Source of the DNA: an uncultured Bacillota bacterium
Lineage (GTDB): Bacteria > Bacillota > Clostridia > Tissierellales > Tepidimicrobiaceae
Reading direction: 5' to 3'
Length of the DNA stretch: 9,689 nucleotides
Assembly (NCBI GenBank): GCA_937967955.1
Contig: CALBUB010000111.1
Location: forward strand, 1 to 9,689
Positions 1 to 5,033 of this stretch are shown here, in pieces (position 1 is the first letter of the stretch; the number at the start of each line of letters is the position of its first letter). Position numbers and translations under genes: made by a program. The notes below the pieces were generated by a model. It saw only the letters and a program-made list of their open reading frames with translations. It made no database searches and had not been told where the DNA came from.

Positions 1-518
1 GTTTGCCTATCTCCAATTATAAGCTCTCTTTGGCCTCTTCCTATTGGGAACATGGAGTCGATAGATTTGATTCCAGTTTGAAGGGGTTCATTTACTGACT
101 GTCTAGTGATTACCCCTGGGGCAATCCTTTCAATAGGCCTAAACTTCTTAGCATTAATAGGCCCTTTGCCGTCTATTGGCTGTCCTAAAGCGTTTACAAC
201 CCTTCCAATCATCTCATCCCCAACAGGAACTTCTACTATCCTATTGGTTCTCTTTACCAGGTCTCCCTCTTTTATGTGCTTATCAGAACCTAATAATACA
301 CAACCTACATTGTCCTCTTCTAAGTTAAGAGCCATTCCATAAACTTCACCTGGAAACTCGATTAGCTCATTGGCCATACAGCCTTCCAAGCCGTGAATTC
401 TGGCTATACCGTCCCCTACTGTGAGGACTGTCCCCACATCAACCATATCTAATTTTTTCTCATATCTTTTAATCTGTTCTTTAATAACAGAACTAATCTC
501 TTCTGGTCTTAACTCCAT
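1..518 (-). CDS. atpA: F1Fo ATP synthase subunit alpha (N-terminal part, cut by window edge)
   Basis: This is the N-terminal third of the F1 alpha subunit, which forms the alpha3beta3 head with beta and binds non-catalytic nucleotide. Translating the minus strand from an ATG at 516-518 gives 172 complete codons with no stop. The N-terminal helix (about residues 1-22) is followed by the beta-barrel (VGDGIARIHGL at 34-44). The run from VGDEMIGRVVNALGQPIDGKG to the start of the Walker A loop (GDRQ at 169-172) follows, and the rest of the P-loop lies beyond base 1. Full-length alpha is about 500 residues, so roughly two thirds are missing. The start is supported by a GAGGTG Shine-Dalgarno sequence (524-529) five bases upstream and by the usual alpha N-terminus MELRPEEISSVI. 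It lies 24 bp after atpH in the ATP synthase operon. Nothing in the visible part departs from the family. Confidence 0.97.
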   Translation of the reverse strand, partial: MELRPEEISSVIKEQIKRYEKKLDMVDVGTVLTVGDGIARIHGLEGCMANELIEFPGEVYGMALNLEEDNVGCVLLGSDKHIKEGDLVKRTNRIVEVPVGDEMIGRVVNALGQPIDGKGPINAKKFRPIERIAPGVITRQSVNEPLQTGIKSIDSMFPIGRGQRELIIGDRQ

Positions 519-542
519 TTTTTCACCTCAGCTTTCTATATT

Positions 543-1079
543 TTATGCACCTTTTATTACTCTTTCAATTTCTTTTAATTGGCCTTTAATAGTTCCGTCA
601 ATAACCTTGTTTTCAATCTTTAAAAGTACTCCACCAATTATATCCTTATCCACCTTGTTTACTAATTTGATATTTTTGTTTAACCTATTTTCTAAAGCTT
701 TTGCTAATTTTTCCTTTAAGGTATCATCCATTTTAACAGAGGTTATTGCAACTACTTCTGCAGTATTTTGGTGTTCATTATAGAGCTTTTCAAACTCCTT
801 ATGAATGTCTAATACTAAATTTTCTCTTCTTTTATCTACTAGCACGTATAGGAAGTTTAACATTTCTTGGCATACTAGCCTTTCAAATACAGCTTTTAAC
901 AATTCCTTCTTTTCATCCTTTTTTACCTTTGGATGGAATAGTACTTTTTTAAGGTCTTCTTCTTTTTCTAATACAGTTGCAACTTTTGACAGATCCCCTT
1001 TAAAAACTTCCAGTTTGTCTAATTCTAAACCAGCTTCAAAACAGGCTAAAGCATATCTTTTACTCACTAAATCTGCCAT
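543..1079 (-). CDS. atpH: F1Fo ATP synthase subunit delta
   Basis: The delta subunit (OSCP in mitochondria) sits on top of the F1 head and ties it to the b-subunit stalk. The protein has 178 residues, the usual family length. It begins MADLVSKRYALACFEAG, the typical helical N-terminal domain with the conserved RYA motif. It ends with the typical C-terminal block IIGGVLLKIENKVIDGTIKGQL. The start at 1079 has a GGGAG Shine-Dalgarno sequence at the expected distance. Its first 13 bases overlap the end of atpF (1067-1079), which suggests translational coupling between the two peripheral-stalk subunits. It is cytoplasmic. The order atpF-atpH-atpA is the standard one, so identification is secure. 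Confidence 0.96.
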   Translation of the reverse strand: MADLVSKRYALACFEAGLELDKLEVFKGDLSKVATVLEKEEDLKKVLFHPKVKKDEKKELLKAVFERLVCQEMLNFLYVLVDKRRENLVLDIHKEFEKLYNEHQNTAEVVAITSVKMDDTLKEKLAKALENRLNKNIKLVNKVDKDIIGGVLLKIENKVIDGTIKGQLKEIERVIKGA

Positions 1080-1573
1080 TTTTGACTCCCTACCTCATCG
1101 ATAAATTTATCTATTAGCTTTTGATGCTTATCTTTGCTTAATTCCTCCTCAATTACCTTTGAAGCAATAAGTAAAGCCATATCTGCTGATTGGCTTTTTA
1201 TATCTAACAGAGCTTTTTCCTTTTCTGCTTGGATTTCCCTCTTTGCCCTTTCTATTATGTTTTTAGCTTCTTCCCTTGCTTCAGCCAGTATGTTTTCTTT
1301 AAGCTCTTCTCCTCTCTTTCTGCCACCTTCTATTATGTCATTGGCTTCCTTTTTAGCTTGAGAAATTTTAGCTTCATATTCTTCTTTTAATTTAAGAGCC
1401 TCTTCCTTTAAACTTTCAGCACTAGTAATATTTTCCTGTATCTTTTCCTTCCTCTTTTCCAGCATGTTTGCAACTGGATTGTATAATAACTTCCACATTA
1501 ATAAGAATAAGATTCCTGTAGCTATAAGCTGTAATATTACATCTTTAAGTTCTGGTAAAACCCTTATCTCCAT
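1067..1573 (-). CDS. atpF: F1Fo ATP synthase subunit b
   Basis: Subunit b is the membrane-anchored peripheral stalk that keeps F1 from rotating with the c-ring. The 168-residue protein has one hydrophobic N-terminal helix (about residues 11-30, ending WKLLYNPV). A long, charged, Ala/Glu/Lys-rich helix follows, starting at MLEKRKEKI and running almost to the C-terminus, as expected for a dimeric coiled coil. This is the normal family architecture and length. The start at 1573 has a strong GAAGGAGG ribosome site (1582-1589) eight bases upstream. The gene follows atpE after a 60-bp spacer that contains a hairpin, and it overlaps atpH by 13 bp. Only one b-type gene is visible, so a homodimeric b stalk is likely. 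Confidence 0.97.
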   Translation of the reverse strand: MEIRVLPELKDVILQLIATGILFLLMWKLLYNPVANMLEKRKEKIQENITSAESLKEEALKLKEEYEAKISQAKKEANDIIEGGRKRGEELKENILAEAREEAKNIIERAKREIQAEKEKALLDIKSQSADMALLIASKVIEEELSKDKHQKLIDKFIDEVGSQKWQI

Positions 1574-1602
1574 ATACTAAGCCTCCTTCTTATAAGGGGT
1601 AG

Positions 1603-1631
1603 AGAGGAATCCCAATTTATTGGGATCCTCT
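1603..1631 (-). promoter_or_regulatory. Intercistronic hairpin between atpE and atpF
   Basis: An inverted repeat starts three bases after the atpE stop codon. Arms 1603-1615 and 1620-1631 pair over 12 bp around a 4-base loop (1616-1619), with a single bulged base at 1608. No U-tract follows it in the direction of transcription; the next bases read CTACCCC. It is therefore unlikely to be a full intrinsic terminator. More probable roles are protection of the atpE message 3' end, RNA processing, or partial attenuation, which would give more c subunit than downstream subunits. The structure is seen in the sequence; the role is inferred. Confidence 0.6.
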
Positions 1632-1633
1632 GA

Positions 1634-1918
1634 TTATAATCCTAACTCTAGGTATGCTGTAAGTAGTGGTCTAACGAATAGAAGAATTATAGCAATTACT
1701 AGACCGTAAATACCAGTTGTCTCTGCAACTGCTTGACCTAGAAGCATTGTTCTTATTATATCAGCTTGAGCTTCTGGCTGTCTTCCTACTGCTGCAGCAC
1801 CTTGAGCAGCAGCGTGTCCCTGTCCTATTCCAGGTCCTATACCTGCAATCATGGCTAAACCTGCACCTATTGCTGAACATCCTAATATGAAAGCTTCACT
1901 TGTTATTCCTTGTAACAT
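1634..1918 (-). CDS. atpE: F1Fo ATP synthase subunit c (rotor ring), Na+-type signature
   Basis: Subunit c forms the membrane rotor ring whose carboxylate carries the coupling ion. The 94-residue protein is two hydrophobic helices joined by a polar loop containing the conserved RQPEA (46-50). Helix 1 has the GIGPGIGQG stretch (26-34) and helix 2 the ion-binding GQAVAETTGIY (61-71). Glu66 is the carboxylate. Gln33, Val64, Thr67, Thr68 and Tyr71 occupy the positions that bind or stabilise Na+ in the Ilyobacter tartaricus and Propionigenium modestum type rings (Gln32, Val63, Glu65, Ser66, Thr67, Tyr70). Here Thr replaces Ser, which keeps the hydroxyl. H+-type rings normally lack the Gln and the hydroxyl pair, so Na+ coupling is predicted. 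The start has a doubled Shine-Dalgarno, GGAGGGAGG (1927-1935), eight bases upstream, fitting the high copy number needed for a ring. Confidence 0.97.
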   Translation of the reverse strand: MLQGITSEAFILGCSAIGAGLAMIAGIGPGIGQGHAAAQGAAAVGRQPEAQADIIRTMLLGQAVAETTGIYGLVIAIILLFVRPLLTAYLELGL

Positions 1919-1951
1919 AATTATTTCCTCCCTCCAAAATTTGTATATTTA

Positions 1952-1984
1952 TGCCTAATGCCCTTGTATATTAGAGCATTGGCA
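1952..1984 (-). repeat. Imperfect hairpin in the atpB-atpE spacer
   Basis: In the 99-bp gap between atpB and atpE, arms 1952-1961 and 1976-1984 can pair over 9 bp with one bulged base (1956) and a 14-base loop. It lies upstream of the doubled atpE ribosome-binding site and does not cover it. No U-tract follows, so it does not look like a terminator. It may be a message-stabilising 5' structure for atpE, but the large loop makes this tentative. Confidence 0.35.
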
Positions 1985-2017
1985 ATTTCAACTAATTATA
2001 ATTACATTAATAAATAC

Positions 2018-2689
2018 TTAATCATTAAAGCTACCACCAATAAATATCATGGTCAGCATAGTAAATATAAAGGTTTGTAATATGCCTGAAAAGACATCAA
2101 AATATGCGTGTAATACTGGTGTTATTAAAGGTGCAATTAGCCCTAAAGCATTATATAATAAGGACATTATAATTACACCACTTAGTATATTTCCAAAGAG
2201 ACGGAATGACAAAGATATTGGATTTGCCAATTCTCCCAATATATTAAGGGGTAATAAGAATGGTAAAGGATCTAAAAAGCCTTTAGCATATCCCACTATT
2301 CCATTGTTCTTGATTCCATAGAATTGGGTAAGTGTAAATGTGATTAAAGCCAATGTAAGGGTTACATTGTAATCAGATGTTGGCGGTGTAAAACCAAATA
2401 AGCCAAACAAATTGGATACCACCAAGAAAAATGCAAGAGAAAATATATAAGGAGCAAACCAAATCTGTTTTTCTCCCATGTTTTGCTTAACAAGGGTTTG
2501 TATAGCTTCTACAGCTACTTCTACTACGTTGAGTAAACCTGAAGGTGTATCTTCTGGCTTAGCATTCTTTATTTTCCTGTTGACAACTATTGCAAATATA
2601 ATTAGTAAAAAGGTTACTATGTACGTATTTACAATGGTTTCGGCTATTACTATCTCCTTACCACCTAGGTTTAATGTTATTTCAAACAT
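2018..2689 (-). CDS. atpB: F1Fo ATP synthase subunit a
   Basis: Subunit a is the membrane stator that provides the two ion half-channels beside the c-ring. The protein has 223 residues, mid-range for the family, with five to six hydrophobic helices (roughly 16-36, 78-100, 108-124, 143-157, 165-190 and 196-218). The essential stator arginine is Arg163 within SLSFRLFGNI. The upstream PLNILGELANP and the C-terminal FSGILQTFIFTMLTMIFI helix with conserved Gln205 are also present. The start at 2689 has a strong AAAGGAGG site. It lies 50 bp after atpI and 99 bp before atpE, an unusually wide gap for this operon. Ion choice is set mainly by subunit c, so this protein alone does not settle Na+ versus H+. 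Confidence 0.97.
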   Translation of the reverse strand: MFEITLNLGGKEIVIAETIVNTYIVTFLLIIFAIVVNRKIKNAKPEDTPSGLLNVVEVAVEAIQTLVKQNMGEKQIWFAPYIFSLAFFLVVSNLFGLFGFTPPTSDYNVTLTLALITFTLTQFYGIKNNGIVGYAKGFLDPLPFLLPLNILGELANPISLSFRLFGNILSGVIIMSLLYNALGLIAPLITPVLHAYFDVFSGILQTFIFTMLTMIFIGGSFND

Positions 2690-2739
2690 CCTTTTTCCCC
2701 TCCTTTCTTTTATAAAATAAATAATTAGAAACTAAACAA

Positions 2740-3153
2740 TCATTTACTATTTTTCATCTTATCAAGACTTTTTTTCACATTACTTACTATGTTATCATAG
2801 ACAGCATAGGTAATAATTACTATCTTGATCATTAAAAGCCCTAGGACTGCTGCAGGAAAGCTTAAATAATCAGCCAAAGCTGCAACAACAAGAACTATAC
2901 CATATATAAAGTACCTTATCATATATTGGCCCATAGTGTATGCAGAAGCCCTCTTTGGGGGCATGGTTACAGCTTTTCTTATAGTCAGCTCCAGCAGCCT
3001 AAAGCCAAGAATACCTATACTTGTGCCAAATACAAAGCCTAAGACATAGGGTTTCGGTTCCTTAAAACTTAATAAGATTATTCCAATAATTATTAGAGTG
3101 TATACTATAGTTCTCTTTATAATGGTATAGGAGAGATTATGGTCATTAAACAT
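2740..3153 (-). CDS. atpI: ATP synthase subunit I (AtpI/UncI family), assembly-associated membrane protein
   Basis: This is a 137-residue membrane protein with four predicted helices (about 11-29, 36-55, 75-95 and 98-120) and a basic C-terminal tail. Size, topology and its place just before atpB match the AtpI/UncI family. For this family, roles in c-ring assembly and in Mg2+ handling have been proposed, the former shown for a Na+-type acetogen enzyme. It has no catalytic motif. The ATG at 3153 is chosen because an in-frame stop lies immediately upstream. Its ribosome site is weak: a purine-rich GGACAGGATTGG is present but sits rather far from the start, so it may depend on coupling to atpZ, which ends 26 bp upstream. 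Low expression would suit an assembly factor. Family assignment is from topology and context more than from invariant residues. Confidence 0.85.
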   Translation of the reverse strand: MFNDHNLSYTIIKRTIVYTLIIIGIILLSFKEPKPYVLGFVFGTSIGILGFRLLELTIRKAVTMPPKRASAYTMGQYMIRYFIYGIVLVVAALADYLSFPAAVLGLLMIKIVIITYAVYDNIVSNVKKSLDKMKNSK

Positions 3154-3179
3154 TTATTTTATTCACATCCAATCCTGTC

Positions 3180-3386
3180 CTATTTTGTTAATTTAAATAG
3201 GTTTACAAAAGCTGTGGCAACGCCTAATAATAGGAATATAAGTCTAAACACCATTTTAGTGCCTACTTTGTCGTCTATAAAGCCGCCTAAGTAGACACCA
3301 ATAATAATTGGAATTACCATGGATAAACCAATTTGGGTTATTAAGGCTAGATTTTTGAATACATTTCTATTATCCTTCTTCCTCAT
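3180..3386 (-). CDS. atpZ: AtpZ-type small membrane protein, first gene of ATP synthase operon
   Basis: This 68-residue protein has two membrane helices (about 13-36 and 44-65). Between them is the loop VYLGGFIDDKVGTK, whose G-x-x-L-x-G-x-x-x-D-D/x-x-x-G-T pattern is typical of the AtpZ/AtpI small-subunit family (F0F1-ATPase subunit, putative). Members sit at the head of atp operons in many Firmicutes. They have been proposed to work with AtpI in divalent cation supply or in assembly of the membrane sector. The start at 3386 has a GGAG site seven bases upstream. The gene ends 26 bp before atpI. It is the first gene after the long AT-rich leader, and transcription of the operon should start in front of it. 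Confidence 0.85.
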   Translation of the reverse strand: MRKKDNRNVFKNLALITQIGLSMVIPIIIGVYLGGFIDDKVGTKMVFRLIFLLLGVATAFVNLFKLTK

Positions 3387-3433
3387 GAAAACACTCCAAA
3401 AAATTTATATGTATACAATAAACATCTACCAAT

Positions 3434-3462
3434 AATATACATTAAGTCGAATATAATTTCAA
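3434..3462 (-). promoter_or_regulatory. Candidate proximal sigma-A promoter for atpZIBEFHA
   Basis: On the minus strand, TTGAAA (3457-3462) is followed by a 17-bp spacer and TATATT (3434-3439). Each hexamer differs from consensus by one base. Transcription would start near 3427, about 40 bases before the atpZ ATG. Spacing and position are good, but the region is so AT-rich that chance matches are likely. Confidence 0.45.
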
Positions 3463-3500
3463 ATAATTTGAAAAGAATTTACAAAATGTAGTGTTTGCTT

Positions 3501-3516
3501 AATATTATATAATATT
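3501..3516. repeat. Perfect 16-bp palindrome in atp leader
   Basis: AATATTATATAATATT is its own reverse complement. It lies just downstream of an extended -10 candidate, where transcription would begin. It could be an operator or a short RNA stem. It is made only of A and T in an AT-rich region, so chance is possible. Confidence 0.4.
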
Positions 3517-3522
3517 GGAAAT

Positions 3523-3531
3523 ATTATAGCA
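3523..3531 (-). promoter_or_regulatory. Candidate extended -10 element in atp leader
   Basis: On the minus strand the sequence TGCTATAAT is a perfect -10 hexamer preceded by the TGn extension common in Gram-positive promoters. The sequence at the -35 position (around 3546-3551, TGATAG) is poor. A start near 3516 would give a leader of about 130 bases before atpZ. Confidence 0.35.
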
Positions 3532-3613
3532 TATTTTTTGCTTGTCTATCATTAGGACTTGTTGTATAATGTGATATTTTTTTACATTGTTCGTCTGAAA
3601 GAAAAACGTTTAA

Positions 3614-3635
3614 CTTATAATCATCTAATTATAAG
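3614..3635. repeat. Inverted repeat CTTATAAT-N6-ATTATAAG
   Basis: Two 8-bp arms (3614-3621 and 3628-3635) are exact reverse complements separated by six bases. It sits immediately downstream of the distal promoter start site. It may be an operator or an RNA stem at the 5' end of the transcript. Function unknown. Confidence 0.4.
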
Positions 3636-3641
3636 CAATAT

Positions 3642-3659
3642 TCGTTATAATTATAACAA
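3642..3659. promoter_or_regulatory. Palindromic operator candidate over the distal -10 box
   Basis: A perfect 14-bp palindrome, GTTATAATTATAAC (3644-3657), contains the -10 hexamer. It extends to a near-perfect 20-bp dyad at 3641-3660. Read on the minus strand, the 18-mer 3659-3642 matches 11 of 14 defined positions of the clostridial Rex consensus TTGTTAA-N4-TTAACAA. A repressor bound here would block RNA polymerase. The dyad is seen; the Rex reading is an inference and other AT-rich dyad binders are possible. Confidence 0.35.
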
Positions 3660-3678
3660 ATGCTTCTAGTTGTATCAA
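3650..3678 (-). promoter_or_regulatory. Candidate distal sigma-A promoter for the atp operon
   Basis: On the minus strand, TTGATA (3673-3678) is followed by exactly 17 bp and a perfect TATAAT (3650-3655), with a TGn extension just before the -10. This is the closest match to consensus in the window. Transcription would start near 3643, giving a leader of about 257 bases before atpZ. Its -35 box lies in a TTGTAT-N2-ATACAA inverted repeat (3670-3683) and its -10 in a longer palindrome, which suggests regulation. Confidence 0.55.
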
Positions 3679-3683
3679 TACAA
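3670..3683. repeat. Inverted repeat TTGTAT-N2-ATACAA over the distal -35 box
   Basis: Six-base arms 3670-3675 and 3678-3683 are reverse complements flanking two bases, and the -35 hexamer of the distal promoter lies inside. Such a placement fits a repressor site. The arms are short, so chance cannot be excluded. Confidence 0.3.
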
Positions 3684-3870
3684 CAATTTAGAAATATTAA
3701 TATCTTTTCATTAATCAAAACTATTTATTGCCTCAATATGTAGACAATATTGGGAACATTTATACAAAGTTTAACAATATGTTGCATAATTCATCAAACA
3801 TTAGTCTTTATACCCAAAATTATCTATATTATTATTGTTAATTTTTGGTAGAATCAAATAGATATTAGTC

Positions 3871-3911
3871 CTAAAAATAACAAAAAGGCTCTGTTTTAAA
3901 CAGAACCTTTA
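3871..3911 (-). terminator. Intrinsic terminator of the tagO-wecB unit
   Basis: Arms 3884-3895 and 3899-3910 pair over 12 bp with one G-T wobble and a 3-base loop. A T-rich run (TTGTTATTTTT on the minus strand) follows. The stem begins inside the wecB stop codon. It separates wall-precursor genes from the atp operon. Confidence 0.9.
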
Positions 3912-5033
3912 TATTAGTTTTTTACCATATTTAAGTATAATATCTACAATCCTCTCTGAAGCCTTTCCATCTCCATAGGGATTTACTGCATTGGCCATCT
4001 TAATGTATTCTTCCTGGTTAGATAGTAAAAGATCCATCTCCTCATATACCTTTTTATAGCTTGTCCCAACTAGCTTTGCAGTTCCTGCTTCTATTCCTTC
4101 TGGCCTTTCTGTCTCCTCCCTAATTACTAGCACTGGTTTGCCTAGGCTTGGAGCTTCTTCCTGCAGTCCTCCAGAGTCGGTAACCACCATATGTACTCTT
4201 GCCATTAAATTAGTAAAGGGTTCATAATCTAGGGGCTCTATTAGGTGGATTCTATTATTTCCTTCAAATACTTTGTAGGCTATCTCCCTTACCTTTGGAT
4301 TTAAATGGATTGGGAAGACTACTTCCACATCTTCGTGTTTTAAGGTAATATCCCTTACTGCTGAAAAAATATTTTCCATTGGCTTTCCAATGTTTTCCCT
4401 TCTGTGGGAAGTAAGGAGTATTACTTTCTTATTCTTAAAGTCTATTTCATTCAATAAGGGTATAGCAAATTCATAGTCTTCTTTTACTGCATATTGTAGG
4501 GCATCTATTACAGTGTTTCCAGTAATGAATATTTTTTCTTCAGGATAGCCTTCCTTTAAAAGATTTTCCTTATTAGTTTTAGTTGGTGCAAAATGGAAGT
4601 CTGCCAGTATTCCTGTAAGTTTCCTGTTGGCTTCTTCTGGATAGGGTGAGTAGAGATTTCCAGATCTTAAGCCAGCCTCCACATGGCCTATTTTCACCTT
4701 TTGGTAGAAGGCTGCCAAGGCTCCTGAAAAGACAGTAGTAGTGTCTCCTTGTACCAGTAGTATATCAGGCTTTACCTCTTTTATGACCTTTTCTAAGCCT
4801 TCTAGGGCCCTCATGGTGATTTCTGTTAAGGTTTGTCCAGGTTTAAATATGTTTAGGTCATAGTCTGGTTCTATATTAAATAGATTAAGTACTTGGTCTA
4901 ACATTTCCCTGTGTTGGGCTGTAACACATATTACATTTTCTATTTCTGGAACTTTTTCCATAACCTTTATTATGGGAGCCATCTTTATCCCTTCTGGTCG
5001 TGTTCCAAATACTGTCATCACCCTTATTTTCAT
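3909..5033 (-). CDS. wecB: UDP-N-acetylglucosamine 2-epimerase (non-hydrolysing)
   Basis: This cytoplasmic enzyme (WecB/MnaA) converts UDP-GlcNAc to UDP-ManNAc, the donor for the ManNAc in wall teichoic acid linkage units and other surface polymers. The 374-residue length is typical. Family motifs appear in order: GTRPEGIK (10-17), VQGDTT (94-99), GHVEAGLRSG (116-125), PEEANR (132-137), TSHRREN (208-214), VTDSGGLQEE (284-293) and ETERPEG (307-313). Asp97, Glu119, Glu133 or Glu134 and His210 are candidates for the known active-site residues. The start at 5033 overlaps the tagO stop in an ATGA junction (5030-5033), so the two are probably translationally coupled. An intrinsic terminator begins at the stop codon. 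The Firmicute equivalent is usually called mnaA. The enzyme is secure; the polymer it serves is inferred. Confidence 0.95.
   Translation of the reverse strand: MKIRVMTVFGTRPEGIKMAPIIKVMEKVPEIENVICVTAQHREMLDQVLNLFNIEPDYDLNIFKPGQTLTEITMRALEGLEKVIKEVKPDILLVQGDTTTVFSGALAAFYQKVKIGHVEAGLRSGNLYSPYPEEANRKLTGILADFHFAPTKTNKENLLKEGYPEEKIFITGNTVIDALQYAVKEDYEFAIPLLNEIDFKNKKVILLTSHRRENIGKPMENIFSAVRDITLKHEDVEVVFPIHLNPKVREIAYKVFEGNNRIHLIEPLDYEPFTNLMARVHMVVTDSGGLQEEAPSLGKPVLVIREETERPEGIEAGTAKLVGTSYKKVYEEMDLLLSNQEEYIKMANAVNPYGDGKASERIVDIILKYGKKLI

Larger units (their letters stand above)
3387..3870. other. AT-rich non-coding region: atp operon promoter and leader
   Basis: This is the only gene-free stretch over 300 bp. 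It lies between the wecB terminator and atpZ and is clearly richer in A+T than the flanking genes. No open reading frame with a ribosome site is visible on either strand. It holds three candidate promoters reading into atpZ (near 3650-3678, 3523-3531 and 3434-3462). It also has several inverted repeats (3501-3516, 3614-3635, 3644-3657 and 3670-3683). The part from 3684 to 3870 shows nothing convincing beyond weak AT-rich dyads such as 3814-3822 with 3839-3848. No known riboswitch class was recognised. Confidence 0.7.

Noticed and set aside
106..1361. Plus-strand open frames opposite atpA, atpH and atpF
   Set aside because: They are low-complexity Ser/Phe/Leu-rich shadows of secure ATP synthase genes on the other strand.
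1603..1631. The atpE-atpF hairpin as an intrinsic terminator
   Set aside because: No T-run follows on the minus strand, and the essential atpF, atpH and atpA lie downstream with no clear promoter between.
3814..3848. AT-rich dyad CCAAAATTA with TAATTTTTGG as a regulatory hairpin
   Set aside because: It needs a bulge and a loop of about 16 bases, has almost only A-T pairs and no context to support it.
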